DNA from: JAFGSZ01 sp964492185
GTDB taxonomy: Bacteria; Bacteroidota; Bacteroidia; Bacteroidales; UBA10428
Assembly (NCBI GenBank): GCA_964492185.1
Contig: CAZBJH010000059.1
Location: 1-20,306, forward strand
Length of the DNA stretch: 20,306 nt
Reading direction: 5' to 3'
A program made the position numbers and the translations under genes. Each line of letters begins with the position of its first letter. Positions within the stretch are counted from its first letter, which is position 1. Below, in pieces: positions 1 through 7,086 of this stretch. Below the pieces are notes generated by a model. That model saw only the letters and a list, made by a program, of their open reading frames with translations. It ran no database searches and was not told where the DNA came from.

Positions 1-29
1 GATACGAGGTATTTATAATGGATTTAAAT

Positions 30-151
30 AGTGTCTGTTCATAATGTCCGATATCCGCGTTGCTGCTCACATTTTAAATCCTCAAATACTTTAGTATACC
101 GCGGTTTAAAATGTTAACGCGCCTTGATCTCGAATATTCTGAACAAACACT
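30..151. repeat. Imperfect palindromic (terminal inverted repeat) element, copy 1
   Basis: The left arm starts AGTGTCTGTTCATAAT at 30. The right arm (119-151), read on the other strand, starts AGTGTTTGTTCAGAAT. The arms match at about 18 of 23 outer positions. A second, inner pair, CATTTTAAA at 70-78 and its complement at 105-113, lets most of the element fold back on itself. No coding sequence is present. The same end motif recurs at 6435-6559 and at the right edge of the window, so this is a dispersed family. I see no target-site duplication. It could be a MITE-like remnant or an extragenic palindromic repeat. Confidence 0.7.
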
Positions 152-173
152 ATGAGTTTATTGACAGATTCTA
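119..173 (-). repeat. Repeat arm shared in inverse orientation with 20252-20306
   Basis: Read on the minus strand, this 55-nt stretch matches 20252-20306 at about 50 of 55 positions. The inner 33 nt (119-151 against 20274-20306) match at 32 of 33. It extends beyond the palindrome of copy 1 by a block that itself resembles the end motif (CTGTCAATAAACTC). The two ends of the window are therefore inverted copies of one repeat. Confidence 0.75.
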
Positions 174-227
174 AATAAAATGCGCGGTTGTTAATAAACA
201 GGTGAAGTTATTGATTTTTTCTTTTTG

Positions 228-235
228 TATCTTTG
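228..235 (+). promoter_or_regulatory. Bacteroidota -7 promoter element (TATCTTTG)
   Basis: TATCTTTG fits the Bacteroidota consensus TAnnTTTG. Transcription would begin near 241, which leaves a leader of about 26 nt before the ATG at 267. The -33 element is not convincing. This placement argues against the upstream TTG at 225 as the translation start, since that codon would lie outside the transcript. Confidence 0.5.
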
Positions 236-266
236 CCATGCGGAATTTTATTGGTTTACATTCCGG

Positions 267-1466
267 ATGATTATGAAGAGGTTGATAAATATATTATACG
301 GGATCTGTATTGGATTGCTGGCAGTGACGGGATATCGGATGCAGGCCGGGGGAGGTGAGGCTGAACATACAGTGACCACGGAGGCTGAAGAGGCGGACGA
401 TTTGTTAAGGGTGATGCCGGATACACTGGCTTTGCAGTATGAAAAATATTTCGTTGAAAGGATGGAAGAGTCAGCCACACCGGGGGCTGCCGTTACGGTA
501 ATACGTAATGGCAGGACAGTTCTGATGAAAGGATATGGGGTGAGAAAGGAAGGAAGCAGTGATTCGGTGAACATCAATACGGTTTTCAGAATTGGATCGG
601 TATCCAAGGGTTTTGCCTCGGTGCTGACCGGGATACTGGTACACGATTCTGTTCTTGGCTGGGACGACCGTATTATAAAGCATGTCAGTGATTTTAAGCT
701 TAAGGATACACTCTATACCGACCGGCTTACTGTAAAGCATGTTTTGAGCCATACTACCGGGCTGCCGATGCATGCATATACCAATATGCTGGATCATAAT
801 GTTCCTTACGGTGATATAGTGGAACAGCTCGATAAGGTTGATATGATAGCACCCCCGGGAGAAGTATATGCCTACCAGAATGTTGTATACAGCCTTATAT
901 CGGATGTTTTGCGGTCAACAAGCGGCAGGGATTATACAAGCCTTATGAACGAGCGTATTTTTCAGCCTTTGAATATGCATACGGCCTCGCTGAGCTATAA
1001 TGAACTGAAAAATAATTATAACAAGGCAATGCCCCATGTAAGAACATCATGCGGGTACCGGGAGGTAAAGGTGCAGGACAAATATTATTCGGTGTTGCCT
1101 TCTGCAGGTGTGAATGCCAGTATTAACGATATGAACAAATGGCTGAAGGCGCTGCTGGGAGGAAATACGGATATCGTACCCGCGGATGTGTTGAACGGGA
1201 TAGCAACACCGGTGATCGCCACACCGATAAAGAGGCGGTACAGGAGAAACTGGAAGGAGCTGGGTGATATATGGTACAGCCTGGGGTGGCGGATTATGGA
1301 ATATAAGGATAAAAATGTTATATATCACGGGGGGTTTGTAAGGGGCTACCGCGCCGAGATGGCCTTTATACCTTCAGAAAATACCGGTATAGTGGTTTTG
1401 TTCAACTCCTCTGCCTCCCTGGCGAACGAGTGTGTGCCGGAATTCCTGGATATGCTTATCGATTAG
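267..1466 (+). CDS. Serine hydrolase, beta-lactamase family (class C / AmpC-like fold), exported
   Basis: This is a 399-residue protein of the serine beta-lactamase / penicillin-binding-protein-like family, which includes esterases, D-peptidases and true beta-lactamases. The start ATG at 267 (or 273) is followed by MKRL and a hydrophobic signal peptide ending near MQA, so the enzyme acts outside the cytoplasm. Counting from 267, the nucleophile motif S-V-S-K lies at 111-114, SHTTGLP at about 161-167, the Y-x-N equivalent Y-Q-N at 203-205, and H-G-G, replacing K-T-G, at 354-356. HGG is common in the esterase and peptidase branch, so a resistance role is not implied. The gene is monocistronic and its stop lies 6 nt from the convergent kinase stop. 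The substrate cannot be read from the sequence. Confidence 0.9.
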   Translation: MIMKRLINILYGICIGLLAVTGYRMQAGGGEAEHTVTTEAEEADDLLRVMPDTLALQYEKYFVERMEESATPGAAVTVIRNGRTVLMKGYGVRKEGSSDSVNINTVFRIGSVSKGFASVLTGILVHDSVLGWDDRIIKHVSDFKLKDTLYTDRLTVKHVLSHTTGLPMHAYTNMLDHNVPYGDIVEQLDKVDMIAPPGEVYAYQNVVYSLISDVLRSTSGRDYTSLMNERIFQPLNMHTASLSYNELKNNYNKAMPHVRTSCGYREVKVQDKYYSVLPSAGVNASINDMNKWLKALLGGNTDIVPADVLNGIATPVIATPIKRRYRRNWKELGDIWYSLGWRIMEYKDKNVIYHGGFVRGYRAEMAFIPSENTGIVVLFNSSASLANECVPEFLDMLID

Positions 1467-1472
1467 TGGTTA

Positions 1473-2101
1473 TTAAAGATATTTCTGTACCGTGCGAATG
1501 AGGGTGACGGGTTTGATGGGCTTGATAATATAATCGGTAAAGCCGGTGGCTAAAGCTTCTTTTTTGTCTGCATCCTGGGCGTAGGCGGTCTGGGCGATAA
1601 CCGGGATACCGGATTGCATTTTTTGTATTTCCCTGAAAGCATCAATACCATTCATAACAGGCATTTTCAGGTCCATAAGTATGAGGTTGATATTGTAATT
1701 GTCGTTTTCTTTAATGTATTCAATGGATTCTTTTCCGTCTTTTGCCCACAATATCCTTGCCCCGGTGGGTTTGAACACTTTTTCGATATAGTAATAGTTT
1801 GCCGGCTCATCTTCAGCTACCAGGATGGTGATCCGCGACCAGTCTTTAAGCCCTGCCATGCGTCTGGAAGTCTTATCCGGTTCGGGCGGGGGCATTGCCC
1901 GCGGGGTGAAGGGCAGGGTGAAAAAGAATGTCGATCCTTTCCCGGGTTCGGATTCAACCCATATTTTGCCTCCCATTTGTTCAACCAGGCTCTTACATAT
2001 AGCCAGTCCAAGGCCGGCACCCCGGTATAGTTTGGTCCTGCTGCCTTCAATTTTTTTGAAAGGGTTAAAAATGTTGGCATATTCCGATTTACTTATACCA
2101 A
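1473..2101 (-). CDS. Hybrid sensor histidine kinase, C-terminal part (end of ATPase domain plus receiver), cut by assembly gap
   Basis: This is the 3' part of the gene whose 5' part is 2202-2977. It opens inside the HATPase_c domain: GISKSEYANIF, then NPFKKIEGS and the G2 box GAGLGLAICKSLVEQMGG, then the closing strands VESEPGKGSTFFFTLPF. A proline-rich linker of about 25 residues leads to a receiver domain. Counting from the Met of MGGKI, the acidic pocket is E55-D56, the phospho-acceptor D102 (LILMDLKMP), the switch T130 and the conserved K152 (IIKPIKP). The receiver is the last domain and no DNA-binding output follows, so signalling should pass by phosphorelay to another protein. The N-box and first G-box are missing because they fall in the gap. 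Confidence 0.88.
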
Positions 2102-2201
2102 NNNNNNNNNNNNNNNNNNNNNNNNNNNNNNNNNNNNNNNNNNNNNNNNNNNNNNNNNNNNNNNNNNNNNNNNNNNNNNNNNNNNNNNNNNNNNNNNNNN
2201 N
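2102..2201. other. Assembly gap of 100 Ns inside a histidine kinase gene
   Basis: Exactly 100 N characters occupy these positions. Both sides code for one kinase on the minus strand, but 100 does not keep the frame: the true gap length must leave remainder 2 on division by 3. By comparison with other HisKA-HATPase kinases, roughly 75-90 codons are missing between FSVDK and GISKSEY, so the real gap is probably about 225-270 nt. The value 100 looks like a placeholder for unknown length. Confidence 0.95.
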
Positions 2202-2977
2202 GCCTTGTCCACGGAGAAGGGCGTTTTATAGATCTCTATCTTGTTGGCCTCGATCTTCGAAATATCAAGAATATCATTGATCAATACAAGCAGGGAATCG
2301 CAATTCCGGTTAATGATATTAATATACTCATCACGCACATCAGTTGAAAGTTTTTTATCTCTCAGCAGGGTGGCAAAGCCAACGATGGCATTCATGGGTG
2401 TCCTTATTTCATGCGACATGTTGGCCAGAAAGGAGGTTTTGATCTTATCTGCTTCCTCTGCTTTGCTGAGTGCAAGCTCCAGGTCGGCCGTGCGCTTCTC
2501 AACAAGCTTTTCAAGATGGTTGTAGTGGCGCGCGAGCTCTTCGTTCTTTTTCGAGATCTCCTTCTGATGTTCAAGCAGTTCAAGGTTGGCCTGCTGAAGT
2601 TCGGATGTGCTCTTATGTATTTTTTGTTTTAAAAGGGCGCGGTGCCTTACGATCTTCCCGATGTACAGAAAGTAAAGAAGGAGGATGAACAATAAGGTAG
2701 TAAGAACCAGAAGGGTAATAAACCACCAGGATCTTTGCCAGGGGCGTGATGCCTTGATGTTAAATACAGTTGCAATATGGTTTGCCGGGTTGTATGCCGG
2801 CTCCTGTTCGGTGGTATAGCTTTCGGATAAGGCCGGCTGGTTATGGTTTTCGGGCTGGCCTGAACAAATGGGTGGGATAAACAGAGTGAGAATTATTGAA
2901 AGTACAGTGGCCAGTTTAATGAAATTCCCCGCCCGCTTGCATCGTAGATGCAATGGATCATTCAGTAATTCATTCAT
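2202..2977 (-). CDS. Hybrid sensor histidine kinase, N-terminal part (membrane anchor, coiled coil, HisKA), cut by assembly gap
   Basis: Start ATG at 2977, preceded by a GGGAG Shine-Dalgarno-like stretch. A hydrophobic segment at residues 20-38 looks like a signal peptide or first membrane helix. A short extracytoplasmic stretch of about 45 residues ends in FNIKASRPWQRSWWF, which resembles the end of a Y_Y_Y domain as found just before the membrane helix of Bacteroidota two-component propeller kinases. The membrane helix is at 86-106. A long coiled coil follows (about 112-180), then the HisKA dimerisation domain with H-box FLANMSHEIRTPMNAI and phospho-acceptor His189. The sensor region is far too small for a beta-propeller, so either the sensory domain was lost or the signal comes from a partner. 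The gene breaks at residue 258. The kinase lies downstream of the metal block; any link is unproven. Confidence 0.88.
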
Positions 2978-3070
2978 TCTTCTCCCTGGGTTTATTATAA
3001 TGTCTTATACGCCATATCTTATTAAAGGGTTTGATTTTTGTCTGAGAAGATTGATCTTTAAATCAAAACA

Positions 3071-3988
3071 TTATAAATGTTCGCGTGACAGCCCGAGGTC
3101 TTTTTCGACAATTTTATCCCCGTATGGTTCAAGATGTATGACTACATCAAAAATGTTGTCAATGGATGATTTAATACTGTCTTCCACCATATGTGACATC
3201 TCATGGGCCTTTTTCAAAGAAAGGTTACCGTCAATCTCAATATCGGCGGCTATCATGAATTTGTGTCCTATCCTGCGAACCCTTACACGATGAGGGTTTT
3301 TTATTCCGGGGACGGCATCTATAGCATCAAAAACATCATTATATATTGTTGGGTCGGAGTTGCCGTCCATAAGTTCGATATTGCTTTCAAAAAATATCTG
3401 TACAGCTACTTTCATTATCCAGATACTGACCAGCAGTGCGGCAATAATGTCAATCACAGGCCATTGGAAGACCAGGGTGAAGATAAGTCCTGTAAGTACC
3501 GACAATGAAATGAATACATCGTTCCGCATATTTTTACCATTAGCAATAAGCATGGGGCTTTCAATAGCTTTCCCTGTTTTGAACAGGTAGCACGAAAGTA
3601 TTAGTTTTACAATAACCGAGATGACTATGGCTATGATAGCCATATTCGAGGGGACGGCATATTCAACCCCGCTGATGATCTTTTTGGCCGAAACGATCAG
3701 TAGCTGGGCCCCTGCAAAGAATATGACGAATGATAAACCCTTGGTGGCAATGGCATCTGCTTTGCCATAACCGTAAGGGAATTTTTTGCTGGGGGGTTTG
3801 GATATTATGCGCGCGGTGAACAGGGTGATCACCGAACCGAGAATATCACTTGCCGAATCGATACCGTCTGCAATGACAGCAAGGCTGCCCGAGATGAATC
3901 CGGCAGCGATCTTAAATGATGCAAGAAGTGCATTGCCTGTTATCCCTATCCATGAAGCCTTTTTTATGGCTTTGATCCTTTCGCTCAC
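3071..3988 (-). CDS. Cation diffusion facilitator (CDF) family metal exporter
   Basis: A 305-residue CDF transporter, a proton-driven exporter of divalent metals (Zn, Fe, Mn or Co depending on subgroup) in the inner membrane. About six membrane helices fill residues 10-200, and a cytoplasmic dimerisation domain follows from about 210. The helix-2 site D44-x-x-x-D48 (ADGIDSASD) is present. The helix-5 site, usually H-x-x-x-D in Zn/Fe members, reads N153-M-R-N-D157, so one ligand is changed and the metal is uncertain. The C-terminal domain keeps HRVRVRRIGH and IEIDGNLSLKKAHEMS. Translation starts at GTG (3988), about 20 nt after a predicted transcription start from its own -7 element. It lies 62 nt downstream of the ZIP gene, so read-through is also possible. 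Confidence 0.92.
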   Translation of the reverse strand: MSERIKAIKKASWIGITGNALLASFKIAAGFISGSLAVIADGIDSASDILGSVITLFTARIISKPPSKKFPYGYGKADAIATKGLSFVIFFAGAQLLIVSAKKIISGVEYAVPSNMAIIAIVISVIVKLILSCYLFKTGKAIESPMLIANGKNMRNDVFISLSVLTGLIFTLVFQWPVIDIIAALLVSIWIMKVAVQIFFESNIELMDGNSDPTIYNDVFDAIDAVPGIKNPHRVRVRRIGHKFMIAADIEIDGNLSLKKAHEMSHMVEDSIKSSIDNIFDVVIHLEPYGDKIVEKDLGLSREHL

Positions 3989-4014
3989 TGGTAAATGCTG
4001 TTTGTTATGTGCGG

Positions 4015-4022
4015 CAAAGGTA
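4015..4022 (-). promoter_or_regulatory. Bacteroidota -7 promoter element (TACCTTTG) for the CDF gene
   Basis: On the minus strand this reads TACCTTTG, matching TAnnTTTG. It lies between the ZIP stop and the CDF GTG and predicts a short leader. The -33 element is weak. It suggests the exporter can be expressed separately from the regulator and importer upstream. Confidence 0.45.
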
Positions 4023-4050
4023 ATAAATTGTTTGTGAAAGGATATGTATG

Positions 4051-4863
4051 TTAGGCAAATAACAGGAGGCTGGCTGCCATGACTATCATGCCGGCGATGA
4101 GACCGTAAATGGCCAGGTGCGGCTCACCGTATTCGCGGGCTGCCGGCAGCAGCTCGTCAAGGGATATGAATACCATAATGCCGGCAACAATGGCGAAAAG
4201 CACACCAAAAAGTGTGTTGCTGAAAAAAGGCATGAGTATAAGGTAACCTATCAGGGCACCAAGGGGTTCGGAAACGCCAGAAAGAAAAGAAAACTTAAAG
4301 GCTTTTCGCCTGCTGCCCGTGGCATAATAGATGGGGACCGACACTGCAATGCCCTCGGGGATATTGTGGATGGCAATGGCAACGGCAATGGTAATACCCA
4401 GGCGGGTGTCGGTGAGGGCTGCCGTAAAGGTTGCCAGTCCCTCGGGAAAGTTATGTATGCCAATGGCCAGGGCAGAGAACATACCCATACGCATGAGCGG
4501 GGATCGGATAGTGCTGCCTTTAATTTTTTTAAGGTCCTCGATCTTTCGCATCTCATGAGGGTTTTCTGCCTTGGGTACCATCCGGTCGATAATGGCAATG
4601 ATAAAAATACCGATAAAAAATGATATCACTGTCCACAGGTAACCTTCCCGCGGGCCCATCTCTTCTGTAAGTGCATCTTTTGCCTTAAAAAATATTTCTA
4701 TCATGGAAACGTAGATCATCACACCTGCTGAAAATCCCAGTGAAACGGAAAGGAAGCGGGTATTGGTGGTTTTGGCAAAAAAAGCAAGTGCACTGCCGAT
4801 ACCGGTACATAAGCCGGCAAGCAGGGTCAGGCCGAATGCAAATATAAAGGATGTTGTTTCCAT
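4051..4863 (-). CDS. zupT: ZIP family divalent metal importer, ZupT-like
   Basis: A 270-residue integral membrane protein of the ZIP family (GufA/ZupT branch), which brings Zn, Fe, Mn and related metals into the cytoplasm. About eight membrane helices are visible. The two signature helices carry the metal site: HNFPEG at 137-142 in helix 4 and HNIPEG at 166-171 in helix 5, plus E199 (SGVSEPLG). The cytoplasmic loop at about 96-120 is charged (PKAENPHEMRKIED), but not His-rich as in many ZIPs. The length is normal for ZupT. The start ATG at 4863 lies 38 nt after the stop of the DtxR/MntR-type regulator, so the two are probably one transcript and the importer is likely under that repressor. The gene symbol is by family resemblance; the preferred metal is not shown. 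Confidence 0.92.
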   Translation of the reverse strand: METTSFIFAFGLTLLAGLCTGIGSALAFFAKTTNTRFLSVSLGFSAGVMIYVSMIEIFFKAKDALTEEMGPREGYLWTVISFFIGIFIIAIIDRMVPKAENPHEMRKIEDLKKIKGSTIRSPLMRMGMFSALAIGIHNFPEGLATFTAALTDTRLGITIAVAIAIHNIPEGIAVSVPIYYATGSRRKAFKFSFLSGVSEPLGALIGYLILMPFFSNTLFGVLFAIVAGIMVFISLDELLPAAREYGEPHLAIYGLIAGMIVMAASLLLFA

Positions 4864-4901
4864 TTTATTATTATTTAATATTCAGTGTTTATCGGTTCAA
4901 T

Positions 4902-5570
4902 TTATTTTTTACCTGATAATGAGCTTACATAAATATTTCCGGCAATTTTTTCGCTGATCACCATTTTTTGGTTATTGATCAGCAGGAAAACAGAGAGATC
5001 GGTTACCAGGTGCTTTACAATTTTAATTTTCGTGCCCAGCCTGAAACCGTTTTCTTCAAAAAAGCTGCTTAGTTCCTGATTTTTATGGTTCAACCGGGCA
5101 ATTTTGTATGTTATTCCTTTTTTTGCCTGATTCAATCCAATGATATTTTCCGTACTGGGGAATATACCCTGATCATCAGGTATCGGGTCGCCGTGCGGGT
5201 CGAAACGCGGGTAATTCAGGAATTCATCGATTTTGCCAATTAAAAAATCAGAGGTATGGTGTTCCAGTTTTTCTGCTTCATCATGCACTTCAGCACTTGT
5301 CAGGTTAAGCACACGTGTAATGAACAATTCCCATAACCGGTGCCTGCGGATTACCTTTACGGCCATTTCTTTACCTTTTTGGGTAAGCAGGATCTCCTGG
5401 TAGGGCGTGTAACGGATCAATTTTTTTTCTGCCAGATTTTTTGCCATATCAGTAACAGCTGCTTTGGAAACATTCAGCCTCCCGGCCAGCCTGGAACTGA
5501 TCGCTTTGTTTTTCTCATCATAACGGATAAGATAAATGGTTTTCAGAAAATTTTCGGTTGAGACAGACAT
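4902..5570 (-). CDS. DtxR/MntR-family metal-dependent transcriptional repressor
   Basis: A 222-residue regulator with the full DtxR layout: winged helix-turn-helix at 1-63 (SSRLAGRLNVSKAAVTDMAKNL), metal-binding dimerisation domain at 64-140, and a C-terminal FeoA/SH3-like domain at about 150-220. Candidate ligands by eye are H77, E81, H96, E100, E103 and H104 (EKLEHHTSD). A Glu at position 100, where DtxR has Cys, resembles MntR. The N-terminal ligands of MntR (D8, E11) appear as N7 and K10, so the second site differs. With metal bound such proteins block promoters of metal-uptake genes. The gene has a consensus promoter with an overlapping palindrome and is followed closely by the ZIP importer. 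Whether it senses Mn, Fe or Zn cannot be decided here. Confidence 0.9.
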   Translation of the reverse strand: MSVSTENFLKTIYLIRYDEKNKAISSRLAGRLNVSKAAVTDMAKNLAEKKLIRYTPYQEILLTQKGKEMAVKVIRRHRLWELFITRVLNLTSAEVHDEAEKLEHHTSDFLIGKIDEFLNYPRFDPHGDPIPDDQGIFPSTENIIGLNQAKKGITYKIARLNHKNQELSSFFEENGFRLGTKIKIVKHLVTDLSVFLLINNQKMVISEKIAGNIYVSSLSGKK

Positions 5571-5583
5571 AAATATTCAATTT

Positions 5584-5611
5584 ACTTAACAACAAAGTTA
5601 AGTATACTTAA
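5584..5611. promoter_or_regulatory. Candidate metal-repressor operator (perfect 14-nt palindrome overlapping the -7 element)
   Basis: TTAAGTATACTTAA at 5598-5611 is a perfect palindrome that covers the upstream end of the -7 element. A second inverted repeat, ACTTAAC (5584-5590) with GTTAAGT (5597-5603), overlaps it and frames the -7 element. DtxR-family proteins bind palindromes of this size, often as two overlapping dimers, and commonly regulate their own genes. A bound repressor here would cover the RNA polymerase contact region. The assignment is by position and symmetry, not by a known motif for this species. Confidence 0.6.
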
Positions 5612-5624
5612 TTAATTATGCAAA
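5593..5624 (-). promoter_or_regulatory. Consensus Bacteroidota promoter of the DtxR/MntR-type regulator
   Basis: On the minus strand, TTTG (5624-5621) is followed after exactly 20 nt by TAACTTTG (5600-5593). This fits the Bacteroidota pattern TTTG, 19-21 nt, TAnnTTTG. Transcription should begin near 5587, about 17 nt before the ATG at 5570. It is the clearest promoter in the window. Confidence 0.75.
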
Positions 5625-5682
5625 TTTTTTTGATATTTAGTTTTTATCTTAGAATTCGCTGAGTTCCCCCGGGTCGGTTTCA

Positions 5683-6384
5683 TTATATATTCCCAATCCT
5701 ATGGAGGGCTTTTTCATCAATGACCCTGATACGGCGTCCGTGAATTTCTATAAGTTTGTCAGCTTTAAATTCGGAAAGAAGGCGGATGACCGATTCGGTG
5801 GCTGTACCTACGATATTTGCCAGCTCCTCACGTGTAAGTGAGATCTGAAGGAAGTTGTCCCTGTCAAGGTCAAATTCCATTTTCAGATGAATAAGCACTT
5901 CAGCAAGCCTTTCACGTACGGTCTTTTGTGCTATATCCGTTATGTAATCATTTGCTTCACCCAGTTCCCTGCAGGCGATCTGCAAAAGCTCCGTGGCAAA
6001 GTCTCCGTTATTCTTTACAAAATGTTTAACAAGGTCGCCATGAACAAAGCATATTTGCGAGTCTTCAATAGCCTTTGCCGTGGTGCATGCCAGCTCATTG
6101 CTTATTGTGGAACGAAAGCCCATGATATCACCCTTTTTGGCAAAGCGGATGATCTGTTCCTTACCGTCAAAACCGGTTTTGAATATTTTGATGATACCCT
6201 TCAGTAAATAATAAAACCCGTGTATCCTGCTGCCCTCGGAATACACTATTTCACCCCGTTTATAGAAATCAGGCCCGTGGTCAATGGGAATCATTTCGAA
6301 TTCTTCTTTTGTCAGATGCCGGAATACTGATTTCGTATCCCTGAAACATTCGTTAAAAGCAGGTACAGACCCTTTGTTTTCCAT
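5683..6384 (-). CDS. Crp/Fnr-family transcriptional regulator
   Basis: A 233-residue regulator with an N-terminal cyclic-nucleotide-binding-type beta-barrel (about 20-130, including KRGEIVYSEGSRIHGFYYLLKG and KKGDIMGFRS), a dimerisation helix (about 130-155) and a C-terminal Crp-type winged helix (about 155-225; recognition region TREELANIVGTATESVIRLL). Only C13 lies in the N-terminal region, so the four-cysteine iron-sulfur site of true FNR is absent. The cAMP-contact residues of E. coli CRP are not evident, so the effector is unknown. In Bacteroidota such proteins often respond to redox or nitrosative stress. The gene ends 112 nt upstream of the metal regulator, which has its own promoter, so this is probably a separate transcript. 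Confidence 0.92.
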   Translation of the reverse strand: MENKGSVPAFNECFRDTKSVFRHLTKEEFEMIPIDHGPDFYKRGEIVYSEGSRIHGFYYLLKGIIKIFKTGFDGKEQIIRFAKKGDIMGFRSTISNELACTTAKAIEDSQICFVHGDLVKHFVKNNGDFATELLQIACRELGEANDYITDIAQKTVRERLAEVLIHLKMEFDLDRDNFLQISLTREELANIVGTATESVIRLLSEFKADKLIEIHGRRIRVIDEKALHRIGNI

Positions 6385-6434
6385 AGTTGTTAGTTATTGT
6401 ATAAAAACATTTATATTTCTGAGATGTTATAAAT

Positions 6435-6559
6435 TGTGTTTGTCCATAAAGTTCCATTTGCCGCGTTACGCTTGTCTGAAAATTGCTCATTTACGACTGG
6501 TAAGCTCCGCATTTTCGTACCGCGCGAACCTTGCAAATGTAACTTTATGAACAGACACA
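6435..6559. repeat. Inverted-repeat (MITE-like) element, copy 2
   Basis: The arms at 6435-6461 and 6533-6559 are complementary at 24 of 27 positions. They start with the same motif as the element at 30-151 (TGTCTGTTCATAA), so the family is shared, while the interiors differ. There is no coding capacity and no clear target-site duplication. The element lies upstream of the Crp/Fnr-type gene. Confidence 0.75.
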
Positions 6560-6607
6560 TGGATAGTTAAACATTTTGACGATTATTAAATCCGCGCCGG
6601 CAAATAC

Positions 6608-6629
6608 ATAAAAGAAATATTTCTTTTAT
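6608..6629. promoter_or_regulatory. 22-nt perfect palindrome (centre AAATATTT)
   Basis: All 22 positions are self-complementary around the centre at 6618/6619, with half-site ATAAAAGAAAT. It lies in the spacer between the divergent Crp/Fnr-type and OsmC genes. It could be an operator or a cruciform. High AT content raises the chance of coincidence. Confidence 0.35.
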
Positions 6630-6662
6630 ATTTATTGATTAAAAATAATAAACTATTGTTAA

Positions 6663-6714
6663 ATGAAACCCTCATCCTCAAGGAATTTAATTTAAATAGT
6701 ACAAAAACAACCGA
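6663..6714 (+). repeat. Direct repeat upstream of the OsmC gene, copy A
   Basis: These 52 nt match 6918-6969 at 51 of 52 positions. The block begins ATGAAACCCTCATCC and is AT-rich afterwards. It is followed by a short GAGC/GCTC inverted repeat (6713-6727) and then by GAGCTC-TGAACAC, which both copies share. Part of its start (AACCCTCATC) is complementary to GATGAGGGTT near 6800. Confidence 0.75.
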
Positions 6715-6862
6715 GCGAAGCGAGCTCATGAACACAATTAAAATGAATAAAGGGGTGAATAACAGGACATGAATATTTACTAAGAACTTATTATGCAGGG
6801 ATGAGGGTTCACCGAGCACCTTATTAAATTATTAAATTGCGAGGTAACATATACCACCAACT

Positions 6863-6902
6863 TTGATTAAACGAAATAACAAATTAATTACTAATAACTT
6901 AA
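6863..6902 (+). repeat. Second duplicated block, copy A (partner at 7039-7078)
   Basis: The block TTGATTAA...CTAATAACTTAA matches 7039-7078 at 35 of 40 positions. The partner leads directly into the Shine-Dalgarno sequence and start of the OsmC gene. This copy leads to ATG at 6918, which opens no lasting reading frame. It looks like a duplicated 5' leader. Confidence 0.6.
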
Positions 6903-6917
6903 TTAAAATATATTCGG

Positions 6918-6969
6918 ATGAAACCCTCATCCTTAAGGAATTTAATTTAAATAGTACAAAAACAACCGA
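6918..6969 (+). repeat. Direct repeat upstream of the OsmC gene, copy B
   Basis: Partner of 6663-6714 with one difference. The two copies diverge exactly where copy B carries a different hairpin, CCCGC-gtaa-GCGGG (6971-6984), and become similar again at GAGCTC-TGAACAC. A hairpin-forming insert has thus been exchanged while its flanks stayed alike. Confidence 0.75.
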
Positions 6970-7080
6970 TCCCGCGTAAGCGGGTGAGCTCGTGAACACC
7001 ATTTAAAATAATTATAAGGTGAACAAATACCACAAGTATTGATTAAGTGAAATAATAAATTAATTGCTAATAATTTAACC

Positions 7081-7086
7081 AGGAGA
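7081..7086 (+). promoter_or_regulatory. Shine-Dalgarno sequence AGGAGA of the OsmC gene
   Basis: AGGAGA lies 7 nt before ATG 7094. It is one of the few strong ribosome-binding sites in the window and fixes this start. It is absent from the duplicated leader copy before 6918. Confidence 0.6.

Noticed and set aside
225..266. TTG at 225 as start of the hydrolase gene
   Set aside because: It lies within the predicted promoter, and the signal peptide begins properly only at the ATG 267/273.
267..1466. Antibiotic-resistance beta-lactamase
   Set aside because: The HGG motif in place of KTG and the general family spread favour an esterase or peptidase; resistance cannot be claimed.
5683..6384. True oxygen-sensing FNR
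   Set aside because: The N-terminal cysteine cluster needed for the iron-sulfur centre is absent; only one Cys is present there.
6586..6819. 77-codon minus-strand frame in the spacer
   Set aside because: It crosses repeats and a palindrome, has no ribosome-binding site and shows no recognisable domain.
6663..7078. CRISPR-like array upstream of the OsmC gene
   Set aside because: Only two copies of each block, with unequal and partly similar spacers and no cas genes.
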